From: an uncultured Cellvibrionales bacterium
Lineage (GTDB): Bacteria > Pseudomonadota > Gammaproteobacteria > Pseudomonadales > UBA7434
Direction: 5' to 3'
Length of the DNA: 5,691 bases
NCBI GenBank assembly: GCA_937897785.1
Contig: CALCNB010000393.1
Span: 1-5,691, forward strand
A program made the translations under genes and the position numbers. The notes beneath the pieces are model-generated. The model saw nothing but the letters and a program-made list of their open reading frames with translations, did not search any database and was not told the origin of the DNA. The first letter of the stretch is position 1. Every line of letters begins with the position of its first letter. This document shows positions 1-5,691 of this stretch, one piece after another.

Positions 1-11
1 CTGCGATTTAA

Positions 12-317
12 ATGAGAATTTTTATTAATCAAGAGCTTGAGCAGATTGAGCTTTTTTTAGATGGTAGCGTGGAGTTACTTGCAACCGGTGGTCGTTTGGC
101 AGTGATTAGCTTTCATTCTCTCGAGGATAGAATTGTTAAGCGGTTTATTCGTCATCAGGTGCAGGGTGATCGTTTGCCGGCCTCAGTGCCTGTAAAAGAT
201 GAAGCGTTGAATAAGCGTATGAAGATGATTGTAAAGGCTGCTAAAGCAGATGAAAAAGAGTTACAAGAAAATATTCGAGCGAGAAGCGCTATTTTACGAG
301 TAGCAGAAAAGTTGTAA
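12..317 (+). CDS. rsmH: 16S rRNA (cytosine(1402)-N(4))-methyltransferase RsmH, C-terminal part (5' partial)
   Basis: RsmH (MraW) uses S-adenosylmethionine to N4-methylate C1402 of 16S rRNA in the decoding centre and is usually the gene just upstream of ftsL. About 101 of the usual roughly 310 residues are present. Visible are the family hallmark GGRLAVISFHSLEDR followed by IVKRF (residues 26-45) and the C-terminal ENIRARSAILR (86-96), where most relatives have N-P-R-A-R-S. The first residues, MRIFINQEL, match the conserved (L/V/M)RI-x-x-N-x-E-L segment that lies well inside the full protein, so the ATG at 12 is an internal methionine and not the true start. The SAM-binding N-terminal domain would lie to the left of the window. 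The reading frame does not extend cleanly to the edge: TAA occupies 9-11 directly before this ATG, where relatives have an R-T-F-Q-A-like stretch. Family assignment is very secure; whether the gene is intact is not. Confidence 0.93.
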   Translation: MRIFINQELEQIELFLDGSVELLATGGRLAVISFHSLEDRIVKRFIRHQVQGDRLPASVPVKDEALNKRMKMIVKAAKADEKELQENIRARSAILRVAEKL

Positions 318-363
318 AGGGTTCCAATAAGTAACAAGAGTGACGTTTTTAATTGTCGAATCT

Positions 364-370
364 GGGGGGA
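364..370 (+). promoter_or_regulatory. Putative ribosome binding site for ftsL
   Basis: A purine run, GGGGGGA, ends 11 bases before the ATG at 382. It is a little further away than ideal but is the only Shine-Dalgarno-like sequence in the rsmH-ftsL gap that fits a start codon. It supports ATG 382 over the GTG at 340, which has no purine-rich site at proper spacing (AAAGGG at 316-321 is about 18 bases away). Confidence 0.5.
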
Positions 371-381
371 TTCAATTAGTA

Positions 382-687
382 ATGTCAATGATTAATCGAT
401 CAAAGTCCTATCTTCAGGCGATTGCTATTTTGCTGGTGTTAGTCACTGTGACAGCCTTAGCTGTGGTTTACAGTAGTTTTAACACTCGCCAACTATTTAT
501 TCAGTTGCAGGCACTTCAGGCGAAAGCCGCTGCACAGCAGGTCACTCAGGGTCGCTTGTTACTTGAAAGCAGCGCTTGGTCGTCTTTATCATCTATTGAG
601 AATGCTGCGCGTAATCAGCTGTCGATGCGTGAGCCTTCTGCTCAGCAATTAGTCGTGGCTACTATTGATGCTAGGACTGCTCACTGA
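382..687 (+). CDS. ftsL: Cell division protein FtsL
   Basis: FtsL is a small bitopic inner-membrane protein of the divisome. In the family it forms the FtsQLB complex with FtsB and FtsQ and helps activate the FtsW-FtsI septal synthase. From ATG 382 the product is 101 residues, close to the usual 95-120. It has a short basic cytoplasmic tail (residues 1-10), one transmembrane helix (about 11-30, rich in L, V, I and A), then a periplasmic heptad-like stretch (about 35-65, L/Q/A-rich, typical of a coiled coil). The family C-terminal signature follows: W-S-S-L-S-S-I-E-N-A-A-R-N-Q-L and then MREP (about 66-84). Position between rsmH and ftsI fits. An in-frame GTG at 340 would add 14 residues, but ATG 382 is preferred for its purine-rich site and for product length. 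The TGA stop shares its A with the ftsI ATG. Confidence 0.93.
   Translation: MSMINRSKSYLQAIAILLVLVTVTALAVVYSSFNTRQLFIQLQALQAKAAAQQVTQGRLLLESSAWSSLSSIENAARNQLSMREPSAQQLVVATIDARTAH
673..676 (+). promoter_or_regulatory. Putative ribosome binding site for ftsI
   Basis: AGGA within the last codons of ftsL lies 10 bases before the ftsI ATG at 687. Together with the TGATG stop-start overlap, it suggests that ftsI is translated partly by coupling to ftsL. Confidence 0.45.
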
Positions 688-2480
688 TGGCGTATAAAAA
701 TCGCCTTGATAAATGGTCATGGCGGGTCTACCCCTTATGGTTGATATTACTCATTGCTTTATTCGCGATTATTTTTCGTCTTGCTCAGCTTCAGTTATTT
801 GATACCGAAAACGGACGGATTTTTTTACAGCAACAAGGTGATGCTAGGGTCGTTCGCAATGAGCAGATACCGGTCAGTCGCGCAGAGATAGTTGATCGAA
901 ATGGCTATCTTTTAGCGTTTAGTTCGCCAGTAAAAACCGTGTGGGCCAATCCAAGATTGATTGATCGCGACAATTTAGCCTTAACTGAGTTGGCAAACTT
1001 ACTGAGCTTGCCAGTAGCTGAAGTCGAGAAAAAATTATCATCGAAAAGTTCTTTTGTTTATCTTCGAAGACAAATGGACCCACAGCAAGCTGAGCTTGTT
1101 GCTGAAAAAAAATACCCCGGCATATTTTTAAAAACGGAATATAAGCGGTTTTATCCTGCCGGTGAGGTGGTTTCACATCTAGTTGGCTTCACTGATATTG
1201 ATGAGCGAGGCCAAGAGGGTATTGAGCTGTCTTATGATGAGGTGCTGCGGTCACGGTCAGGCTTAAAGCAGGTCATGCGCAATGCTCACCATGAAAATAT
1301 TAAAAATATTAAACAGTTATCGCCAGCATTTGAAGGCCAAAAGATCACGTTGTCGATCGATATGCGCCTGCAATATGTTGCTTATCGTGAATTAAAGTCT
1401 GCGGTTGCTAATCATCAGGCGTCATCTGGATCAATTGTTATTTTAGATACTCAAACAGGTGAGGTTCTGGCCTTAGCTAATCAGCCGTCGTATAACGCCA
1501 ACGATCGAAAGCAATTTATTCCTGAGCACATGCGTAACCGCGGTATCATTGATTTATACGAGCCGGGTTCAGTGGTCAAGCCTTTTACTATTATGGCTGC
1601 GCTTGAGTCAGGTGATTATGATCTTGCTTCTACAATCGATACCTCCCCAGGCAAGCTCTATATTAATAATAACTTAGTGTCTGATGAAAAGGATTACGGT
1701 GAAATTGATCTTGCGGCTATCCTAGCAAAGTCCAGTAATGTCGGAACCAGTAAAATAGCCATCGGCCTGGGTGATGATCAATTACTGAACCTGTTCGCTA
1801 AGTTAGGCTTGGGTGAGCATAGCGCTAGTGGGTTCCCTGGTGAGCAATCGGGTTATTTACCTCGTTATAAGGATGACGCCTTGTTTAAGGCGACGCTTTC
1901 CTTTGGTCACGGTTTAACAGTGAACAGCGTTCAACTGGCCAGAGCTTATGCCGTGATTGCGAATCACGGTGTTAAACAGCCAATTAGTTTACTTCGCTTA
2001 GCTGATCATCGTGATATGTCAGAAACTCATACCATCGATGTTGTTTCTTCTGCAACGGCAGATGAAGTCTTACGATTGATGCAGGGTGTCGCAGAAACAG
2101 GTGGCACAGGTATAAAAGCAGCGATTAAAGGCTACAGTGTTGCAGGTAAAACTGGCACTACCCACAAGGTAGGTGACCTAGGTTATGAAGGGAGTCGTTA
2201 TCGTGCCAGCTTTGCGGGTATTGTGCCTGCTAGTTCACCACGTTTAGTAGCTGTTGTTACCATTGATGATCCTGTCGGTGATGAGTACTTTGGTGGCGAT
2301 GTGGCAGCACCAGTTTTTTCCCGCGTTATGGCTTCAGCGTTACGATTAATGAATATTCCCCCAGATAGAGTGGACCAGATGGGAGTGCCTCAGCTTAAAA
2401 CCGCTTCCCAGCAGGCATATGAAAAATCGAAGGCTAGCATGAAGGTTGACGATGCTCGAGTTAAACATGGAAGCGCTTAA
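687..2480 (+). CDS. ftsI: Septal peptidoglycan D,D-transpeptidase FtsI (PBP3)
   Basis: FtsI is the class B penicillin-binding protein that crosslinks septal peptidoglycan, working with the glycosyltransferase FtsW. The 597-residue product has a short cytoplasmic tail and a single uncleaved membrane anchor (about 15-33). A PBP dimer/pedestal domain follows (about 55-210), with the conserved DRNG at 70-73 and the F-Y-P-A-G-E...HLVGF-like block at 155-168. The transpeptidase domain (about 220-555) carries all three catalytic motifs: S295-V-V-K298 (acylating serine, in YEPGSVVKPF), S349-S-N351, and K488-T-G490. The length is close to E. coli PBP3 (588). Two conserved pedestal features differ: the usual RG before the D-R-x-G block is RA (65-66), and the second D-R-x-G turn seen in relatives appears as N-A-H-H (199-202). 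A C-terminal tail of about 40 polar residues follows the domain; in E. coli such a tail is trimmed by Prc. The gene overlaps ftsL by one base. Target of beta-lactams in the family. Confidence 0.97.
   Translation: MAYKNRLDKWSWRVYPLWLILLIALFAIIFRLAQLQLFDTENGRIFLQQQGDARVVRNEQIPVSRAEIVDRNGYLLAFSSPVKTVWANPRLIDRDNLALTELANLLSLPVAEVEKKLSSKSSFVYLRRQMDPQQAELVAEKKYPGIFLKTEYKRFYPAGEVVSHLVGFTDIDERGQEGIELSYDEVLRSRSGLKQVMRNAHHENIKNIKQLSPAFEGQKITLSIDMRLQYVAYRELKSAVANHQASSGSIVILDTQTGEVLALANQPSYNANDRKQFIPEHMRNRGIIDLYEPGSVVKPFTIMAALESGDYDLASTIDTSPGKLYINNNLVSDEKDYGEIDLAAILAKSSNVGTSKIAIGLGDDQLLNLFAKLGLGEHSASGFPGEQSGYLPRYKDDALFKATLSFGHGLTVNSVQLARAYAVIANHGVKQPISLLRLADHRDMSETHTIDVVSSATADEVLRLMQGVAETGGTGIKAAIKGYSVAGKTGTTHKVGDLGYEGSRYRASFAGIVPASSPRLVAVVTIDDPVGDEYFGGDVAAPVFSRVMASALRLMNIPPDRVDQMGVPQLKTASQQAYEKSKASMKVDDARVKHGSA
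2469..2473 (+). promoter_or_regulatory. Putative ribosome binding site that decides the murE start
   Basis: GGAAG lies 8 bases before ATG 2482, which itself sits one base after the ftsI TAA. Competing in-frame starts are TTG 2446, ATG 2452 (AAGG at 2442-2445, 6 bases away) and ATG 2467 (only a weak GAG at 2458). The 2482 site gives the least overlap with ftsI and a normal MurE N-terminus, but 2452 cannot be excluded. Confidence 0.45.
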
Positions 2481-2481
2481 T

Positions 2482-4047
2482 ATGAGCCATCCTTCACATC
2501 TCGGAAGGGCTTACGAGTCTCGAGTAAAGGATTTATTAATTAGCTGCCAAGCTGCTGATAATGAATTCAATGTTAACGGGATTAATATTGATAACGTTTT
2601 AGTGACAGGCCTATCGACCAATAGTCAAGATGTAGGACCGGGTGATGTATTTATTGCGCTCAACGGTTTGAATACGAGAGGTCATGATTTTATTGATCGG
2701 GCGATCGATAAAGGCGCTGTAGCTATCTTTGCAGATACAGATGGGATGTTTTCATTACGTTACCAGCTTAATAAGCAGGTATTCTTCATTCCTAATTTAG
2801 CGCTTCATTTAAGTCGAATGGCTAGCTGCTTTTACCGTGAACCGAGTCAGCAGTTATCTGTTGTGGGTATAACCGGCACTAATGGTAAGACCAGTTGCAG
2901 TCATTTTGTGGCAAGTTTGGCGAGCGGTATTGGGCGTCAAGGAGCAGTGATAGGTACTCTGGGTTATGGACCTTATCCGCATTCATCTGAACGTCCGCTC
3001 GTTGAAACTGGCTTTACCACGCCAGATGCCGTTCAGTTGCAGTCCTGCTTAGCTGATTTGCAGACGCAAGCAGTTGATTTGGTCGCGCTTGAAGTGTCAT
3101 CACATGCATTGAGTCAGTGTCGCGCAGATGCAGTAGCCTTTAATGTGGCGGTATTAACTAATTTATCCAGAGATCATCTTGATTTTCATCAAGATATGCT
3201 CAGTTATGCCAAAGCTAAGCGTAAGCTTTTTTCGTTTTCTTGCCTCGATGCGGCGATAATTAATATCGACGATGAATTTGGCTTAAGTATTAGTGAGCAG
3301 CGACCCAGTCATTTAGTGTGTTTAAGCTATTCGCTAAAAAATTCAGAGGCCGATATTTATGCCTACCAAACAAACTATAAGGCTAATTCAATTGAAACCC
3401 GTGTTAAAACGCCTTATGGAGAGGGTAGCCTGCAGTTGCCCTTTGTTGGCCAATTTAATTTAAGTAATGCCTTGGCAGCCCTAGGTGCCTTGTTGGTTTC
3501 TGGCTATCCATTAAAGGATTTATTGCGCGCGTTTTCAACTGTGCCGATGATACCTGGTCGCATGGAAGTAGTTTCCTATTCTGGATTGGTGCCTGATAAG
3601 GAGCAGCCCTTAGTCGTTGTCGATTATGCACATACGCCAGAGGCATTAGAGTTGGCTTTGACGACTCTCAGAGATCACTCTGCTGGCCATGTTTGGTGTG
3701 TATTTGGCTGTGGTGGTGATCGTGACCATGGTAAGCGGGCAACGATGGGTCGAATTGCCCATCAGTTGGCAGATCAGATTATTGTCACTTCAGATAATCC
3801 TCGCAGTGAATTAGCTGAACAAATTATTGATGACATTCTCTTGGGTATTGAAGATATGCAAGGGGTTTTTGTTGAGCAAGACCGAAGCGCGGCAATCGCA
3901 TTTGCCGTTCAGCATGCCACTCAAAATGACGTCATCTTAATTGCTGGAAAAGGCCATGAGAAGTTTCAGCTTATTAATAATGAAAAAATTCCCTTCAGCG
4001 ATGTAGCTGTAGCCCAAAGTTTTTTACAGTTGAGGGCGTCGTTATGA
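2482..4047 (+). CDS. murE: UDP-MurNAc-L-Ala-D-Glu:meso-diaminopimelate ligase MurE
   Basis: MurE is the cytoplasmic ATP-dependent ligase that adds the third residue of the peptidoglycan stem peptide. From ATG 2482 the product is 521 residues, slightly longer than E. coli MurE (495). The N-terminal UDP-binding domain contains S-x-D/N-S-x-x-V-x-P-G-D-V-F (about 45-57). The central ATPase domain has the P-loop GTNGKTS (132-138, K136), EVSSH (204-208), NLSRDHLDFH (227-236) and a lysine aligned with the carbamylated lysine of E. coli MurE (about K246). The C-terminal domain has GRMEV (359-363), DYAHTPEA (381-388), F-G-C-G-G-D-R-D-H-G-K-R (408-419), DNPRSE (438-443) and GKGHE (489-493). The DNPR motif and the GKGHE glutamate are the hallmarks of meso-diaminopimelate rather than lysine specificity. 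The start is uncertain: TTG 2446, ATG 2452 and ATG 2467 would add 12, 10 or 5 residues. The TGA lies inside the murF start (ATGA). Confidence 0.96.
   Translation: MSHPSHLGRAYESRVKDLLISCQAADNEFNVNGINIDNVLVTGLSTNSQDVGPGDVFIALNGLNTRGHDFIDRAIDKGAVAIFADTDGMFSLRYQLNKQVFFIPNLALHLSRMASCFYREPSQQLSVVGITGTNGKTSCSHFVASLASGIGRQGAVIGTLGYGPYPHSSERPLVETGFTTPDAVQLQSCLADLQTQAVDLVALEVSSHALSQCRADAVAFNVAVLTNLSRDHLDFHQDMLSYAKAKRKLFSFSCLDAAIINIDDEFGLSISEQRPSHLVCLSYSLKNSEADIYAYQTNYKANSIETRVKTPYGEGSLQLPFVGQFNLSNALAALGALLVSGYPLKDLLRAFSTVPMIPGRMEVVSYSGLVPDKEQPLVVVDYAHTPEALELALTTLRDHSAGHVWCVFGCGGDRDHGKRATMGRIAHQLADQIIVTSDNPRSELAEQIIDDILLGIEDMQGVFVEQDRSAAIAFAVQHATQNDVILIAGKGHEKFQLINNEKIPFSDVAVAQSFLQLRASL
4032..4036 (+). 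promoter_or_regulatory. Putative ribosome binding site for murF
   Basis: GAGGG inside the end of murE ends 7 bases before ATG 4044, a good Shine-Dalgarno match at good spacing. A second ATG follows immediately at 4047, 10 bases from the site; either could be used, and the difference is one methionine. Confidence 0.55.
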
Positions 4048-5474
4048 TGAGGGTCATAGACCTACAGACTATGGCAGATGCGACCAATGGTCAGTTGTTA
4101 GGGAATAATAGTCAGATCAATAATATTACTATCGACAGTCGAGACGTGGGTCTTGGTGATATGTTCGTGGCCGTTAAGGGTGAGCGTGACGATGGTCATA
4201 GTTTTGTCGGTATGGCGGCTCAAAAAGGTGCCATTGCTGCGTTAGTTGAACGACAGCAGGCGGTCAGTATTCCCCAATTGATTGTTCAAGATACGCGTCA
4301 AGCTCTCGTTGATATTGCCAAGCTTAATCGGCAGATGTTCAAAGGTAAGGTCTTAGCGGTTACTGGAAGCTCAGGAAAGACGACCTGTAAAAATATGTTA
4401 TCGAGCATCTTATCGATTGCGGGGAATGTTTGTGCAACAAAAGGTAACTTTAATAATGAAATCGGCTTGCCGTTAACTGTTCAGGCAATCAATGATAGCC
4501 ATGAGTTTGCTGTTTTAGAGATGGGCGCAGCGAAAGCGGGTGATATTGCTTTTTTAGCTGATATAGCGCAACCGTCAACGACTGCGGTGACGAATATAGG
4601 TGCCGCTCATATCGAGGGTTTTGGTAGTCTTGAAGAAACAGCATCGACTAAGGGCGCCATCTATGATGCATTGCCTGATGAAGGTTGGGCTGTCGTTAAC
4701 CTAGATGATGATTTTTCTAATTTTTTTGTTCGGCGGCTAAAGGCCCAGCAAGACAATGGCCGACTTTTAAGTTGCTCAATGCGTTCGGCTGAAGCTAATT
4801 TTTTTGCCAGTGATATTCGACAAGGTGAGAGTGGATTAACTTTTACGATGAATATTAATACTGCCGCAGAACAGCAAGCTATTCCAATAGCGCTGAACTT
4901 TTTAGGCCAGCACAATATTTATAATGCCTTACTGGCTGTAGCTATGGCTAAGACGCTTGATATTACCAATGATCAGGTTACTCAGGGCCTGTCAATGACT
5001 TACCCAGAGCGTGGTCGTTTGTCTCTGTGTCAGTCAGCGAACAATCTAACCCTAATTGATGATAGCTATAATGCCAATCCTGCGTCGATGGAGGCGGCTA
5101 TAGACGTGTTGACTGCTCTTTCTAAAAAGTTGAAAAAGTCAGCAATTTTGGTAGTGGGTGATATGGCGGAATTGGGTGTCGAGTCGATTGAGTTTCATCG
5201 TCATATTGGCCGTTACGCGGCAAAACAGGGTATTCAGCGTCTTTGCGCTGTTGGGGAGTACGCAGGAACTATTGTTTCTAGCTATGACCAACAACAAGGG
5301 TCAGATTCGCTACAGTTTAGCTCAAAGCAGGCGCTGGCAAAATACTTGTTATCCGATATTTGTGGGGATTCTCTAGTGCTGGTAAAGGGTTCAAGAAGCG
5401 CAGCAATGGATGAGGTTGTTGATTTATTAGCAGTGGATAAAGAGGGTAATTTTGAGGGAGTTAATGCATGTTGA
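4044..5474 (+). CDS. murF: UDP-MurNAc-tripeptide:D-alanyl-D-alanine ligase MurF
   Basis: MurF is the cytoplasmic ATP-dependent ligase that adds the D-Ala-D-Ala dipeptide and so completes UDP-MurNAc-pentapeptide. The product is 476 residues, a little longer than E. coli MurF (452). The N-terminal substrate domain holds I-D-S-R-D-V-x-x-G-D-M-F-V-A (30-43). The ATPase domain holds the P-loop TGSSGKTT (107-114, K112), K-G-N-F-N-N-E-I-G-L-P-L (133-144), EMGA (159-162), TNIGAAHIEGFGS (183-195) and a KG pair at 203-204 in the region that reads KGE in E. coli. The C-terminal domain holds GQHNIYNAL (288-296), DDSYNANPASM (339-349), GDMAELG (372-378) and KGSRSAAMDEVV (448-459). The last codons G-V-N-A-C-stop run through the mraY start: the two genes overlap by 7 bases. 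The ATGA overlap with murE indicates translational coupling. Start chosen at 4044 because of the GAGGG site; ATG 4047 is an equally possible alternative. Confidence 0.97.
   Translation: MMRVIDLQTMADATNGQLLGNNSQINNITIDSRDVGLGDMFVAVKGERDDGHSFVGMAAQKGAIAALVERQQAVSIPQLIVQDTRQALVDIAKLNRQMFKGKVLAVTGSSGKTTCKNMLSSILSIAGNVCATKGNFNNEIGLPLTVQAINDSHEFAVLEMGAAKAGDIAFLADIAQPSTTAVTNIGAAHIEGFGSLEETASTKGAIYDALPDEGWAVVNLDDDFSNFFVRRLKAQQDNGRLLSCSMRSAEANFFASDIRQGESGLTFTMNINTAAEQQAIPIALNFLGQHNIYNALLAVAMAKTLDITNDQVTQGLSMTYPERGRLSLCQSANNLTLIDDSYNANPASMEAAIDVLTALSKKLKKSAILVVGDMAELGVESIEFHRHIGRYAAKQGIQRLCAVGEYAGTIVSSYDQQQGSDSLQFSSKQALAKYLLSDICGDSLVLVKGSRSAAMDEVVDLLAVDKEGNFEGVNAC
5454..5460 (+). promoter_or_regulatory. 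Strong ribosome binding site for mraY
   Basis: GAGGGAG within the last codons of murF ends 7 bases before ATG 5468. It is the best Shine-Dalgarno match in the window. It fixes the mraY start inside murF and supports the 7-base overlap. An ATG at 5464 is in another frame. Confidence 0.65.
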
Positions 5475-5691
5475 TTTTGTTGGCCGAGTATTTACAACAA
5501 TACATCAGCGCTTTTGCCGTATTTCAGTACTTAACTTTGCGTGGCATTTTAAGTGTTATGACCGCATTGCTAATTTCATTATTAATTGGACCATGGGTGA
5601 TTAGAAAATTAAATTATCATCAAGTCGGTCAATCGATAAGAGATGATGGTCCGCAAACGCATTTAGTAATAGCTGGTACATCAACAATGGG
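5468..5691 (+). CDS. mraY: Phospho-N-acetylmuramoyl-pentapeptide-transferase MraY, N-terminal part (3' partial)
   Basis: MraY is the polytopic inner-membrane enzyme that transfers phospho-MurNAc-pentapeptide from UDP to undecaprenyl phosphate, forming lipid I. The first 74 full codons of about 360 are present. The start matches the E. coli protein closely: MLILLAEYL, then an F-x-V-F-x-Y-L-T-x-R block (about 16-25), a first transmembrane helix (about 24-45, ending in the conserved GP at 41-42), GQ at 54-55, R-x-DGP at 58-62, and H65. The family motif that reads K-x-G-T-P-T-M-G-G in E. coli reads I-A-G-T-S-T-M-G here (68-75): lysine is replaced by isoleucine and proline by serine. Each fits a single base change (AAA to ATA, CCA to TCA). 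The catalytic aspartates lie beyond the window, so activity cannot be judged. The overlap with murF and the strong GAGGGAG site support the start. Confidence 0.95.
   Translation, partial: MLILLAEYLQQYISAFAVFQYLTLRGILSVMTALLISLLIGPWVIRKLNYHQVGQSIRDDGPQTHLVIAGTSTM

Noticed and set aside
340..381. GTG 340 as the ftsL start
   Set aside because: It lacks a properly spaced purine-rich site, and its 14 extra residues do not resemble FtsL. ATG 382 gives a normal-length protein.
318..381. Terminator or promoter in the rsmH-ftsL gap
   Set aside because: No stem-loop followed by a T-run and no paired -35/-10 elements could be seen in these 64 bases.
155..388. Antisense open frame across the end of rsmH and the rsmH-ftsL gap
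   Set aside because: It lies opposite conserved rsmH codons, shows no recognisable protein family and has no supporting start context; it is a shadow frame.
1105..1112. Run of eight A in ftsI as a phase-variable or slippage site
   Set aside because: It simply encodes E-K-K in frame. A frameshift would kill an essential gene, and eight A is unremarkable at this base composition.
919..1176. Antisense open frame inside ftsI
   Set aside because: It is fully embedded in conserved ftsI coding sequence and its translation has no domain character.
2446..2451. TTGACG as a -35 promoter element ahead of murE
   Set aside because: No TATAAT-like -10 appears 16-18 bases downstream, and the site is inside ftsI coding sequence.
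4661..4915. Antisense open frame inside murF
   Set aside because: It lies opposite conserved murF coding sequence with no start context or recognisable domain.
5158..5376. Second + strand open frame inside murF
   Set aside because: It overlaps conserved murF motifs (GDMAELG region) in another frame and its product is not protein-family-like.

Overview
The window is a slice of a division and cell wall (dcw) cluster from a Gram-negative bacterium. All genes lie on the + strand in the order rsmH (3' part), ftsL, ftsI, murE, murF, mraY (5' part). This order, the diaminopimelate-type MurE, the class B PBP3-type FtsI and the short FtsL point to a gammaproteobacterium with a moderately low GC content. 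The protein sequences resemble E. coli and Pseudomonas homologues but are clearly divergent. Genus and species cannot be read from the sequence.

Layout: the first 317 bases encode the C-terminal third of the 16S rRNA methyltransferase RsmH. A 64-base gap follows, then ftsL (382-687), ftsI (687-2480), murE (2482-4047), murF (4044-5474) and the first 74 codons of mraY (5468 to the window end). From ftsL onward every junction is overlapping or separated by one base, which suggests one transcript with translational coupling. No terminator, RNA gene, mobile element, CRISPR array or convincing promoter was seen. The promoter of the cluster is probably upstream of the window.

The genes join two linked processes. 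MurE and MurF add meso-diaminopimelate and D-Ala-D-Ala to the cytoplasmic UDP-MurNAc precursor. MraY moves the product onto the undecaprenyl-phosphate carrier in the inner membrane. FtsI crosslinks septal peptidoglycan after export, and FtsL (with FtsB and FtsQ, not in this window) regulates the FtsW-FtsI synthase in the divisome.

No new biological system is visible; this is core housekeeping DNA. The points most worth a second look are at the two edges. An in-frame TAA directly precedes the conserved RsmH C-terminal segment, and two highly conserved residues of the MraY G-T-P-T-M-G motif region are changed by what look like single-base differences. Both could be errors at the ends of a contig.
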